Below, piece by piece: positions 21,456-32,572 of a stretch of DNA of 64,000 nt. Made by a program: the position numbers and the translations under genes. The number at the start of each line of letters is the position of its first letter. The stretch's first letter is position 1. The notes beneath the pieces were generated by a model. It ran no database searches. It worked only from the letters and a program-made list of their open reading frames with translations, and was not told the origin of the DNA. The stretch comes from Phytophthora quininea (taxonomy: Eukaryota > Oomycota > Peronosporomycetes > Peronosporales > Peronosporaceae): contig JAAVTG010000256.1 in NCBI GenBank assembly GCA_011947345.1, forward strand, positions 1 through 64,000, given 5' to 3'.

Positions 21456-24065
21456 TTAGTATGGGAGTTTGTATACTTTCGAGAATGTTCGAGATGTTGA
21501 CACGCAAAACATGCTGATGATTCTGCCCGTACGGACTGCGCTACGTTGGGGGAGGCGAAGCTCCTTGAGTATCGAGGCCAGACTATTCCGCGATGCGGCG
21601 AGAGTCATATCGTCTGCAAACGTGTTGAACGGCATCACGGCGGACACGTCTTGGCGGTCCATGACGTGCAGGTACTGGCGAGGCTTCTTCATCTCCTCGT
21701 TCAAGATGCCAGCGTGGGCCAAAAACTGGTCCAACGAAAAACTAGCGCCGCAACACGAGCACGTGACGAGTCGCGAGATGTTCTTGGCGGCAATGTCCTG
21801 CTCCCGACTGAAGCCCATCCAGCCAACCTTACGGGGATACAAATCCGCCGTTTCTGGCGTGCAACTCGCCACTCGGTCCACTAGACTACCGTCCCGCATT
21901 GTCATTAGATACTTGGGCGGCAGACACACCACCTTGGCCAGGAACTCCATCGACGGCGGGTCGTTTGACGGCGCAGGCATCGTAAACTTCCTGCTACGAT
22001 CCCTCGGACGCTTAAACAGAGCCAAAGCACGAAGTCTCGACAGAGCTGCTTTCAGGGCATCGCCGCTTGACTCTGCGTTTGCTGGGGTCGAAGCAACTGG
22101 AGCGGCAGTGGCGATGGACTCTTGTTTCACGGCTCGTCCAGCAAGCATCTTGGTTTTCGCCTGCACCACTTTCTGACGAGCATGGTACGATCTCCAGGCC
22201 GGTTGGAACTTCTCAAGTGGCGTAAAGTGCTCTCCATCGCACTGCTCGACAAACAGAAAGGGGTGGGGTCTTCCTTGGCTGATTTGGGGTTCTTAACGAG
22301 GCTACTATCTGTGTGGTGCACGAACGCGGCGCAGTTGAACTCTTTTCCGCAGCACTTGCAACGAATGGCTGGGTGCTTCTTATAGTGCCAAATGTACGTG
22401 CCGTTCTTCATAACCCCCGACTCTCGCAGGCTCGCAGAGCGAGAACACATGACGGGGAAAGTCCAGTGGTCATCATTTTCACAACGCATCCGCACGGCCG
22501 CGACCAGGTCGTCTCCTTCCAATTCGGGTGGCTCTTGAGGATCCTTAGCAGACTGCACACGTGACACGGATAGCTCGTTTAGTGGATCGGATTTTGTTTG
22601 TTGCCCGGGCATCTCATCAGCAACGTCCAGCGGCTCTGCTTTCGCTTTCTTACCAATTTTCACGGCTCCATCTTGCGGCGGTTGCAGCTCGTCCTGTAAC
22701 ACAGCACTTCGTACTTCTGGGGCGTTGCTACCACTACGAGAACGTCGACTGGATCGACTTGCGTTTGATGCAGGAGCTTCCGCTTTGGCAGAGGTCGTCT
22801 TCTTGCCGCTCTTCTTGTCTTTCTTGCGCTGGCGTTCCAACTCCATTTCGTTCATGATGTTCACGAGCTTGCGCTGACGGTAGTAGATCAGTTTCTCCGG
22901 TTGGGCGCACGTAGGACACGAGCAGTCCCATAGATGCCCCCACTCTCATAGAAATCGATGAACGCTGTCTTGCAGGACACGCATCGTAAGATTCCTCCCC
23001 GTCGGTCGGGCGCTGCAAGCTGCAGTTGCTCCATCTGCTGCTCAATCGGCACATCCTTCTCTACATACGGTTTGAACGTGTTCACAAGACACTGCGCGTG
23101 GTACATCCGGCGACAGGCCGTGCAGTGCATCAGCACACAGATATTTGCCACTTTCTTGCAGAAATCACAAGTCCGACTGCCGTCGTCATCAGTCTGCTCT
23201 GCTGCGTAGTTCTTGTGCTTGTGCTTCATCTTTCCTTTGCCCTTTGGACTGGGCGTCGTGAATGGCAAGGGCGGCAGGTCTGTGATGATGGGAGCAGCTT
23301 CGTACACTGGCGCTTGGCGCCGCTTCTTGCCCCGAGACAAACTCTTCCCGGCACTAGCCATCTCCAGTGTGTTCTGCGGCGCTCTTTTACTGGTAGACGC
23401 TACTGCGGTAGCTCCTACTTTGGATCTCTTGACGTCGCTTGATTCGGACTGCTCTGTGGGGCGTCTTTTGGCGTGGAGATGCTGCGGCGCTTCCACGTCG
23501 GTGGAAGTCGTGATGATGATGCCCATAGGCGCCGCTTCTTGTTGGACCAGACGGTGCATGTTGGCCTTGGACGCTTCGGCGGCAGCTCTCGACGGTCGTC
23601 TGGGCGGAGCGGGCGGCGCATTGCTGCGCACAAGCATCTCTTCCTCTCGGGCTTGAGCTTGTTTCTCCGTTGCTGGATCGGCAGAAATGGTGGATTGGAC
23701 TGTGGCGGAAGCAAGCTCGGCATTGTCCACCGCCGATTGGCTATTGCCACTGTCTGCTGGTTGGCTACTGCCACTCTGACTGCTGTCGAGAACGATCTCG
23801 TCCAGGCTCTGACTGCTCTCCGGGACCACCTCGTCGGTGGCTGTAGCCACAGTCTGGTCCCCAATCACCACTACTGTCACGGGTTGGCTATTGCCACTGT
23901 CTGGTGTCTGTCTGGCCTCTTGAGCTGGTTCTGGCTGCTGCTGCGACGCGGCGATGGGGTCTTCACCTGGCGCATGCTTCGTAGATGTCGACGCGTGCCT
24001 GGGACTGGTTACTGCGGCCGCGGGGGCGAGGCAGACGCCTCCGCGAGCGAGGAACTGGCCGCCAT
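21456..24065 (-). CDS. PHD-type finger protein with TDBD-like CCxxF fingers (copy A)
   Basis: Probable ATG at 24065 ([15 protein letters not shown]). A long Ser/Gln/Pro-rich N terminus is followed by a PHD-type finger at about 23190-22960 ([28 protein letters not shown]). Past a slip come [14 protein letters not shown], a basic linker, and two repeats of a finger like the TDBD (Tify-binding domain) of plant PHD proteins: [18 protein letters not shown] (about 22350) and [20 protein letters not shown] (about 21740). Such proteins are usually chromatin readers or co-regulators. That role is inference. One-base slips lie at about 24015 (CCCCC), 22939 (CCCCC) and 22262. The paralogue at 25393-27129 is in one frame and confirms each junction. 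The stop at 21456 lies 65 bp from the ClpB start. Confidence 0.75.
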
Positions 24066-24237
24066 GGTTTCCGCCTGTAAAATGCGGTTAGTTTTTGTAG
24101 CATACCTATCGAATAGCTTATTAGCCTATAGTTTTCGCGAACGACCACAGAATTCGTGACAGGGTTCTCCAGCGACTTGTGCACGATCTAGAGTCGCCGG
24201 CGGCTCTGTGCAGTGTGGGAAACTATCATTGTCAAAC

Positions 24238-24851
24238 ATGGACCCATTTGGAATCCAGCAATTCGCGTTTTCCATTGAAGATGGCGGCGTCGTTCCGCGT
24301 CGACACTTTTGTAGTGGCCACAGCAAGACAGTCTCTAAAATCGCAGCACTTCTAGGCGCGTGGGCAAAATTCTCTGACAAACGGGAAGTGTCAAGTGTTC
24401 GAGTGGAGAGTTCCTTTCGGACCAAGTTTTCGCAGCACCTTCACCACGAATGCCCGACATCACTTTCACGCCACTTCATCGGTATAGCATCGAAAACTTT
24501 ACAAGCTCAAGGATCTGGATATCCCGGCAAAAGCCTTTTGCTCCGACATTTGTTGTTGAAATCGATAAACTGTCGGGCGTCAGGTCGAGCCACTCCATTC
24601 TGACCCGCAAAGTGTGCGACGAATACTTTACGCATGGTGTTCAGCTGGTCTGGCTGATCGATCCACGACCGGAGACCGAAAAACGCTCGAGTACAAGCTT
24701 GGCGAGGGCGGGACGAGTGTGTTGTGTGGATGATGAAGAGTGGCAAGGTCTTGATGGCGGTAGTGTTCTCTCAGGGTTCAAGCTCGATAATGCTAGTCAA
24801 GACGCGCAGGACCCTGAATCTTCATCGGAAGAAGAGATCGCTTCCGAGTAA
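24238..24851 (+). CDS. Uma2-like (PD-(D/E)XK nuclease-like) protein, one frame slip
   Basis: ATG 24238 (MDPFGIQQFAFSIEDGG) starts the first half. After a frame change near 24450 the second half runs to TAA 24851: MPDITFTP, KPFAPTFVVEIDKLSG, HGVQLVWLIDPRP, DDEEWQGLDGG, and an acidic SSSEEE tail. The pattern P-D-(I/V)-x-F then P-x-(L/F)-V-V-E then G-V-x-x-x-W-(L/V)-(I/V)-D-P is that of Uma2 (DUF820) domains, which share the restriction-endonuclease fold and are best known from cyanobacteria. About 200 residues. Nuclease activity is not established for oomycete copies. A broken copy is at 10533-10910. It sits between the two PHD paralogues on the opposite strand. Confidence 0.65.
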
Positions 24852-24989
24852 ATAGGGCGCTGGGCAAGAAGGATGAATTACGAAGAGGAATACCCGTTCA
24901 TTCCATCGAGTGTTTAAATGGCGGGCAGGAGTGCTTCGCCACAAGACCAACGGGCTTGTCAACTTTTGGAGCGCTGCCGACGATAATTG

Positions 24990-25160
24990 CTTGAGTATCT
25001 ACCCCCATATCCGCCACAACCGAAGCCAGGCCCCTAGCCCCGGTGTTCCTTGTTGTTGTCGCCGTTCGTACTTGTTCTCGGGGTGATGTTTCTTTGGCAG
25101 CTACAGCAACGCCAGCTATTGTGGCGAGCGCGAGGGTTGAAAGTATAGGGCTTCAGTCGG
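24990..25160 (-). pseudogene. Third, degraded copy of the small secreted Gly/Trp-rich gene
   Basis: The minus strand reads STLALATIAGVAVAAKET, matching the signal peptide of the copy at 18031-18243. In other frames ENKYER, EHRG and remnants of the Gly-rich tail follow. There is no ATG and the frames change more than once. It lies about 6 kb from the intact pair. Confidence 0.6.
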
Positions 25161-25392
25161 AAAGGTACTGCCGCCCAAGAAATCTAGTGAGCTAGGAAGT
25201 GACAGAAGACAACAATTTTCTTCCTGACTCATGAATTGTGTTGTCAAATTCTCCATCGTTTGAGTTCCAAAACATGTCTGCTCTCCTGTGCTAGAAACAG
25301 CTACAGCGGCTGAAGACCATCCAGAATCAAGCTGAGTTCGTTGCACGTAGCTGCGTGCTCGAGATCAAGCGCAAACGTGTTGTACGGTACTA

Positions 25393-27129
25393 TCACAGAC
25401 TCATCGGTACGCTGCACAACATACAAAACATCTCGGGGCTGTCCGTCTTCTTATCAAACGCGTGCTTCACGAAATCGTCAAACGACAGGTATCTATCGCA
25501 GCACGCGCACGAAATACGTTTGGATACGAACGGCAAGCGACTAAACCCCAGCCATCCAGCTTTCCGAGGGAACGCGTGGATAACGTCTGACAGCTCCGAG
25601 CGCACCACCAAATCCACAAGACTGCCATTCGCCATTTTCATCACGTACTTTGGAGACAGGCACACCACTCGGGCCAGAAACTCCATGCTGGACACGATTT
25701 TCCAAGAGTTTGCCCTCAGGTTCTTCGTCAATGCCAGCGATTTCAGTTGTGCCAAGGAGGTTGAAAGTTCTTCAGCGGCTGGTTTCGCGTTCGTCTCAAT
25801 AGAGGTGCTTAACTTTCGGCGAGTAAAATGTGTTTCCCAAGCGGCCAGAAACGTGTCTAGTGGCGAATATTCTCCGCCAGAATGCTCGACAAACAAGAAC
25901 GGCATCGCCTCGCTTTCACTGGACTTGGGGTCCTTTAACAAAGTACTGTCGATGTGGTGCACAAACCATGCGCAGCGAAACGTGTTCCCACAGCATTCAC
26001 AGCGAATAACGCCGTGCCTTTGATAGCACCAGATAAATACCCCTCGCTTGTGAGAAGTTGAGATACGCAGAGGTTGTGTTCGCGAACACGCTATAGCAAA
26101 GCTCCAGCGGCCATTGTTCTCGCCACGCACTGCCACTGCCGCCACGAGATCATCTCTTTGCAGCTTAGGCTTTGTAGAATCTTCAACGGGCTTGGTGTTA
26201 GTTGCTTCGTCTTGTTGTTCCAGCACAGCCACAGCAGAATCGCCATCGACGCTCAACTGTCCAAACTTCGTTTCCACAAAAGTCACTTGTGTGATGGTAT
26301 CGCTATCATTAAGCTCTGCCTTGACAACATCTTGCTTAGACTTTTCGACCTTCGGTGTTTGCGATTGAATTGCCTCCTCGTCCACATTTATGGCATTCGT
26401 GTCGTTCTTCTCGTCGCTTGCCACCACTAAGGGTAAGTCACTGTCTGCTTCAGTAGCTACCTTCGAAGTCTCTGCTTCATTTTCAGATTCTGTATCGACC
26501 GCCACTTTACTCTTCTTGCGCAGACCCTGCAGTTCCTTCTCGGCAAGCATACCCACGAGCGTGCGCCGGCGATATTCAAGCAGCTTCTCCGGTTGAACGC
26601 ACGTCGGGCAGGTACAATCCCACTGGAACCCTCTACTTTTGTAAAAATCGATGAATGCAGCCTTGCACGAAGCGCAGCGAAAAATGCCGCCACGTCTTCC
26701 GGGAGTGTTTAGCTGCAGGTGTTCCATTTGCTGCTCAATCGGCAACTTCTTGTCCACATGAGGTTTGAACGCGTGCACAAGGCACTGTGCATGATACATG
26801 CGACGGCAAGCAGTGCAGTGCATTAGCACACAAATGTTGGCCACTTTCTTGCAGAAGTCACAGACGCTGCCGTGCTCTGTCGTGGTTTCCTTCACAACCT
26901 TTTTCTTCGTTTTCTTTGCATGGGACTTATGTTTGGCCTTCTGCTTTCTCTTGCTTTGCGGGCTTGATTCTTGACTTGACGTGGTGAACGGCAGTGGTGG
27001 TATGTCGGTGATTATCGGGGCAGGCTCGAACGAGGGTGCGCGGGCTTTTTCCTGCCTCGCAACGAGTAGCGATGCTGAGCTTTCATTCTGCTGTGTATTC
27101 CGCTCCTGGTTTTGAAATGAATTCTGCAT
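25393..27129 (-). CDS. PHD-type finger protein with TDBD-like CCxxF fingers (copy B)
   Basis: A single uninterrupted frame of 578 residues from ATG 27129. A PHD-type finger (about 26860-26560) has [27 protein letters not shown] and continues with a CTCPTCVQPEKLLEYRR segment. A Glu/Asp/Val-rich linker follows. Then comes a DDLVAAVAVRGENNGRWSF domain with IRCECCGNTFRCAWFVHH, then MEFLARVVCLSPKYVMKM, and a last finger ISCACCDRYLSFDDFVKHA. It shares the full domain order with copy A but has a much shorter N terminus. Tandem duplication with an inserted Uma2-like gene explains the layout. The family looks nuclear. The TDBD relationship is judged from the CxCCxxxxSxxxFxxHA pattern only. Confidence 0.85.
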   Translation of the reverse strand: MQNSFQNQERNTQQNESSASLLVARQEKARAPSFEPAPIITDIPPLPFTTSSQESSPQSKRKQKAKHKSHAKKTKKKVVKETTTEHGSVCDFCKKVANICVLMHCTACRRMYHAQCLVHAFKPHVDKKLPIEQQMEHLQLNTPGRRGGIFRCASCKAAFIDFYKSRGFQWDCTCPTCVQPEKLLEYRRRTLVGMLAEKELQGLRKKSKVAVDTESENEAETSKVATEADSDLPLVVASDEKNDTNAINVDEEAIQSQTPKVEKSKQDVVKAELNDSDTITQVTFVETKFGQLSVDGDSAVAVLEQQDEATNTKPVEDSTKPKLQRDDLVAAVAVRGENNGRWSFAIACSRTQPLRISTSHKRGVFIWCYQRHGVIRCECCGNTFRCAWFVHHIDSTLLKDPKSSESEAMPFLFVEHSGGEYSPLDTFLAAWETHFTRRKLSTSIETNAKPAAEELSTSLAQLKSLALTKNLRANSWKIVSSMEFLARVVCLSPKYVMKMANGSLVDLVVRSELSDVIHAFPRKAGWLGFSRLPFVSKRISCACCDRYLSFDDFVKHAFDKKTDSPEMFCMLCSVPMSL

Positions 27130-27227
27130 TGAAATGTGTATGTCTTCGTCATGGCTTACGATCGTTCGTGTGGGACAGGGTAAAGTATGCTGAAGAAATT
27201 CTCCTTGTTACCGTTGCCAAGCTCTCA

Positions 27228-28274
27228 TTAACGTCGCGGCGCGATGGTCATGGGTTTGCCGCCGTTAGCATTTGCACCGGCGAGTCCCATATCTTCCAGG
27301 AACTTTTCCATCCGCGCCGACTCCTTTGCCTAGAAAATACCCGAATCACAACTCAACGAATCTCCCCACAAAGCCACCACACAACTCGTCTGCGTACCGC
27401 TAATCCGGCGAGTTTTTCTTGCTGCTCTTCTTGCCTGCGACGCCGTGCCGAGTCCCGCTGTGCCAGTCTCCGTTGGAAGTCGTCCTTCTTGCCTCCCATG
27501 AGGAAATCATCGCTGACGTCCAACCCGTCTCGAGCGTCTTCCCGGTCCCGTGCAGCTCCATGCAGCCTCTCTCCAAGTTGGCGCCTCTTCTCAATCTGCG
27601 CCTCCTTCCCGTAGCTTTCGGCGCCAGCTCTTCCATCACTGTGTCCCTGTACTCCCGCTCCCGCTTGCGCTCGACTTTGCGTCGTTTCCTATCGTCTCTT
27701 TCTCCCTCATCGTCTCTGTCTCTTCGTCTACTGCCTGCTCTGTCCAGATCCCTCTTGGTTTCTTTCAATTGGGCAACATCCCCATTGGGATTGAGCAGAT
27801 TCTGCTTCTTGGTGGCCACATCCACCGAGTCCTTGGCTGTCTGCAGCTCCAGCTTCTCTTTTTCGCCTAATTTCGAGACGAATCCCCAGCGGTGTCTCGT
27901 CCTCTTGGTCTGCTCCAGCACCGACTCTGGGATGCCCTTGTAGAACATGTCCGGGAGCTTCCCTTTGTTCCACTTGCGAGCAAAACTGTCCTCGAACAGC
28001 GCCGTGGCCTCCTCAGTGGACAGATCGTCCACATATTTGCCCTTCTCCTGCACCAGCCACACGCGAAACTCTTTGGCGCGTAGGAAGAAATCCTCTTGGT
28101 CAATGGGGGCTGCGTCTCCAGGCAGCCGACGTTCCTTGTGCTTGGACTTGCTCTTGGTCTTCTTCGAGTGCTTGCGGTGCTTCCGGTCCCGGTCGTCTAC
28201 CAAATGCAGTTAGTTGTGGGTCAGTTATGGCGATCGAGAGACTCAGAGAGGAGCGTACAGTGGTCGCGAGCCAT
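27228..28274 (-). CDS. Lys/Arg-rich conserved eukaryotic protein (three exons)
   Basis: Exon 1 is 16 nt (28274-28259). An intron at 28258-28197 (GTACGC...CTAAC...TAG) joins it to exon 2 (28196-27398). A 68-nt intron (27397-27330, GTACGC...TTTTCTAG) precedes exon 3 (27329-27228). The protein begins MARDHYDRDRKHRKHSKK, then a segment with EFRVWL, KGKYVDDLS and KWNKGKLPDMFYKGI, a charged coiled coil, DFLMGG and a C-terminal MEKFLEDMGLAG. One indel near 27612 is needed (ATGKEAQIEKRRQ restored). I know this domain order as a conserved, mainly uncharacterised eukaryotic protein of nuclear, possibly RNA-linked character, but cannot give a name with confidence. Exon 3 lies in a stretch where no long open frame exists. 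Confidence 0.75.
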
Positions 28275-28329
28275 TTTGGCGAGGGTTACGACGGCAATTC
28301 TGGAACAGAAACAGATTTGAAACGTCTTG

Positions 28330-29186
28330 TTTTGAGCATATCAAACCCGTCTGCGACGTGTGATGGAACTCAACCTTTGGCCTCGCAAGCGTACGGCAGC
28401 AAGAGGCCCAGCAAGATCGGCGTCTACTTTCAGTCCGGCCAGCTCATCATCGGCGTCTGCTTCGTTCCGACCTTCTTCCTCAACTAGTCCTCGGAGCGCT
28501 TCCTGCTGCTCTTCGGCCAACACGCAGACGTGTCGCGACTGTCCTAAGACTTCTCTCGGTGGATGCTGCTGGGTGCTCCTCCTTTCATGTTTCTCGATGA
28601 GATGGTCGTCACTGCACTGCAGGCCCAGAACGTGACAAGGCCGCTCGTGATCATCGCCATCCCTGGCAACGTCGTGTCCGACTACGTGTCGGCGTACCAC
28701 ACGCCCATGGGCTTCGCAGGACTCGCACTGGGTTAGTCTCTGGGCTACGTCACCACCGTTCTGCTGCTGGTGCCGAGCTTCCGCCACCGTTCACAGCGTC
28801 TGAGTCTCTGGTGGGATGGCTGGGACTTGCCGATGGTGTTTCTGAGCGAGCGCGAGGGCATCGTGCTGGCGGCTAGCGTGCTGTTGGTCTGGGCCCCGTT
28901 CGAAGTGCTCGGCGCCTTGAACGGCGTGCTGCAGGGCATTTGCCACGGCGCCGGAAAGCAGAAGGTGGCCGCCATCGTCAACGCTGCGGCCTACTACGGT
29001 TTCGGGCTGTCGAACGCCGCAGTCTTCGCTTTCAAACTGCGGATGGGGCTCATGGGCCTGTGGCTCGGTCTCGGCGTCGCAACACTCATGTCCATCGCCC
29101 TGCAGCTTTCCTGCTGCTCAGACGATGGTCGTGGAAGAAACTCGTGGAGGAAGCTCCAACACGCCTTGATGACGACGATCAAATAA
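28330..29186 (+). pseudogene. MATE transporter pseudogene A
   Basis: Homologous to the third exon of the MATE gene at 32573-34262: LASQAYGSKRPSKIGVYFQSG, FVPTFFLN, a stop, then SSERFLLLFGQHADVSRLS, a stop, FSRWMLLGAP, PMGFAGLALG, a stop, and WWDGWDLP. From WWDGWDL it jumps straight to MVFLSEREGIVLAA and continues to the usual C terminus. About 115 residues (four membrane segments) are missing. Exons 1 and 2 are absent. Three stops plus the deletion make this a true pseudogene, not an assembly artefact. Confidence 0.9.
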
Positions 29187-29301
29187 CCAAACTCGTCAAG
29201 CTCCTATCCGAAATAGCTGGCGGTTTTGGTTGAATACGATAATAGCGAGAAGGTTGTCCAGGTTGCCAAGACGATATCTTGCTCTCCAAGCATTCGCAGC
29301 C

Positions 29302-32300
29302 ATGGCCAGATCCACTTCAGTACACGATGACATCAAGAAGCGCTCCAAACCCACGGGGATCGTCCGCACGCTGTCCATGACGAAATTAAAGCCACCGGGC
29401 TGGACGCCCACAAGATGCAGGAGAAAGCGGCCACCCACGATGAAATGATGCAACGCTTCCAGCTGCGGAAGGTGTCGTCGGCCAGAAACAGTTTCCAGAA
29501 CTTTGGACGCGGCAAGAATGTGGTCATTGACAAGGCTATCGGCAGCAAAAGAGCTCGCTTCTCTCTGTATCGATTCCTACGATCGCTCACTCGGCTCAAA
29601 GCTCGACGGCAACTAATGCGGAAGCTGAAGACTCCGATCACCCCGAAGAGCTGGACATCGACGGTGCATGGAGTGGTGTTGCTGGTGCTGTACCATTTCC
29701 AGTTGATCTACCTGCCGTTTGCTCCCAGCTACCGACCAGGATCGACGGGGGTGATTTTTGCCATGCTCGAGACGTTATTTCTGCTGGATCTGCTGCTAAA
29801 TTTCAACACGGCTTACGTCGACCAAGGCGTTTTGGTCACCTCCCGACGCATGATCGCCACCAACTACCTCCGCAAGTGGTTCGTGCTCGACCTGCTGTCC
29901 GCCATTCCGATCCAATTTGTTGGGTATTTCACGACACATTCGATCGAGAACATTCACCCGACCGTGAGGAACTTCCAACTGGCACTCGTCGTGTTGCGTT
30001 TGCTGCGGGCCACATTCCTGGAGAAAGGAGTGCTGCTGAACCGCGTTACGAGAGTGGGGAAGCATTTAGTCGAGTGGGCAAAATATTCACGCTACTCTCA
30101 CTTGCTGGGCATTGCCGAGCTCATGTGGCTGGTGCTGCTGATCGCCCATTACATGGCGTGTCTGTGGCATATCGTGTCGGAAAATGAAAACCCGCCAGGC
30201 AATTTGACTGTGGGCGAGCAGTACGTAGCCGACTACTACTACGCCGTGAGTTTGATCCAGGGCCAAGGCAACACCGTCGGGGCTTGGGACGAGAACCTTT
30301 TCTCCAGTGTGGCCATCATCGTGGGGTCTGTTATTCTTGCCATCGTGTTCGGCAACGTCGCGATGCTCGTGTCGAACTTTAGCGCCAACACCACCACTTA
30401 CCACAGGAAGATGGAGGAGGTCTACGCCACCATGGACAAGATGGACCTCCCAGTGAACTTGCGTCAGCGCGTGAACGAGTACTACACACACGTGTGGCAC
30501 GAATACGAGGCTCTCGACGGGAATATCAACAAGTTCCAGGAGGAGCTCACGCGCACTCTGTGCATCGAGATCGGGCTGTACAAGTTCATGAACTTGGTGG
30601 TCAAGATCCCCTTTGGACAGACTGCACGCCGGACTTCCTCACGCAGATCGTGCTCAACTTGGACGTCCGTGTGTTTATGCCAGACGACTATGTGGTTCGT
30701 CGTCGTGAGATCGGCAGTGAGATGATGATGATCAACTTGGGTTACTGCACGCTTTCAAAACCCATAACTTTGCCGCCGAAGGCAATCGATGGCGTTCCAG
30801 TGAGTTTTCGGGAAGAGAGCTCCAGACCTTTGCTTACTCAACAAGAATTAGACACCGAAAATGCATCCGAATGGAACGACGACATCGAAAGCGACGAAGA
30901 AGAATGGGCATCGGATGAGGAGGTTGCAGAAAACTTCACGTATAACCAAGGCACGGGCTCCGCGTTCGATTTGCAGGGCCCGAAGCGAAACGTACTCCGG
31001 GATATCCTTCGACTCGACAGTCATCGTCAGAGAAACAGCATCCCGAGGAAAAGCGCTAACTATGAAGCCAAGCCCACACCGGTCTACGTCTACCTCAAAC
31101 CTGGGCAATCCTTCGGCGAGATGAGTCTGCTCATGAACTACAAGCGCACGGCCAGCATCCGAGCGGTGACCTTTGTCGAAATGTGCGTCTTGGATCGCGA
31201 GACGTTCCAGAAGATTATTGCGCGATATCCTGAAGACCGACGGCGAGTGCTCACGAAAATGTTGGAAAGTTGTATCGAGAAAAAGGAGATTCCAATTCCG
31301 TGGGAAAACATTATCGAGGCTGTGTCCGAGAAACGGCGGACTACTGGGAATAAAGACATTTCAAGGGACCGAGTGATCGCGACAATGACAGCGTCCGAGG
31401 CGGCAAAGACGTTGGTGGAAGCGATCGACGTCAACATTCCCGATCCGACCATCAAGTACGGATTCCAAAACTTCGACTACGACTTTGCTGATGACGGAAC
31501 CCTTCGCCAAGTGAATTCGGTGACGGCCAAGATCAAAGACACTTTGCAGCGCACCAACAGTGGCGGCTCACATTATTTTACTCTTCATCGCACTAACAGT
31601 ACCGGCTCGCAGATAGCCTCTCTACAACGATCCAACACGGTGGGGTCTCACATCACGCGACGGAATTCCATCGTCGGCAGTAGCAGCAGCTCGACCGGTG
31701 ACCCAACGGATACCGAAGGGGAATCAACGGAAGTGTCAACGTCCAGTAACGAACACATGGGCAAGACATTGGAAAACGTACTGACTCTTCTTCACGGCAT
31801 GGCGGCAAATATCAATCGACTACAGGAGGATATGCAGGACCTCAAGAATCGGGAATGTATCTGTCGTCACGATGCGAATGTGACGAACACTGCAGTCGCT
31901 GATTCGTTACAGATCGATCGACCCGCACCACCAACTCCACTCCCATCCATGGATTTGGCTGCTGTATTATCGACGAATTTCGACAACACCTCGTACGTAG
32001 AGGAAGACTCTGCTGACAAACTTCACGTCATCGACTCGAAGCACTATCCGTATGACATCAATGCGCTGAAAAAGAGACGCTCATCAACGAAAGATTTGAT
32101 CGTGCACGACCAGACTATTGATCCCAGTGTGGAAGCCCAAATGCTTGACCGGACTAGCAGCATTCCACAGCAAGAGGCGTATGCCCAACATCGGTCAGCA
32201 AAAGGAATCAAACGCGCACACAATTCGCCGCACACATCATTAACGGACCTCCTCTGGAAGCGAGGGACTGCTCATGCTACTCAACTAACTCATACTCCTC

Positions 32301-32539
32301 CTCCTGATCCGAATCGACGAAGGCAATTCAAGGCTCGACACAGTATGCCAGCCGGAGATTTGATCGATGAAGCATTGACGGACACGGCTACGACGGACAC
32401 GACACCGCCACAAACTCAAGGAAAAGCAAACGTTAATTCTACAAGCAGACGCAAGAGCGACAGAGTTCATCCAGCACAAAATTCATTGCGTCGGATGATG
32501 TCAGGACTCGGTCATCTTCGCGAGACATCAGAAGATTGA
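29302..32539 (+). CDS. Cyclic-nucleotide-gated-type ion channel (CNG/HCN/EAG-like)
   Basis: ATG 29302 (MARSTSVHDDIKKRSKP). Six membrane segments lie between about 29660 and 30390, with LDLLLNFNTAY in S2, KWFVLDLLSAIPI in S3 and a C-linker from MEEVYATMDKMDLP. The pore reads SLIQGQGNTVGAWDENLFSS, without a GYG filter. The cyclic-nucleotide-binding domain starts at about 30630 and ends at about 31230 (PGQSFGEMSLLMNYKRTASIRA as the phosphate-binding cassette). An acidic insertion of roughly 90 residues splits it. The long cytoplasmic tail contains three copies of a QRTNSGGSH-like repeat (about 31545-31660). About 1,075 residues. One-base slips occur near 29375 and 30612. It converges with the MATE gene, with 33 bp between the stops. 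Confidence 0.85.
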
Positions 32540-32572
32540 CACGACGCACGTTGAATTGACTGCGATACTCCA

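Noticed and set aside
24238..24851. Restriction-modification system suggested by the Uma2 fold
   Set aside because: No methylase or partner gene nearby, and the setting is eukaryotic.
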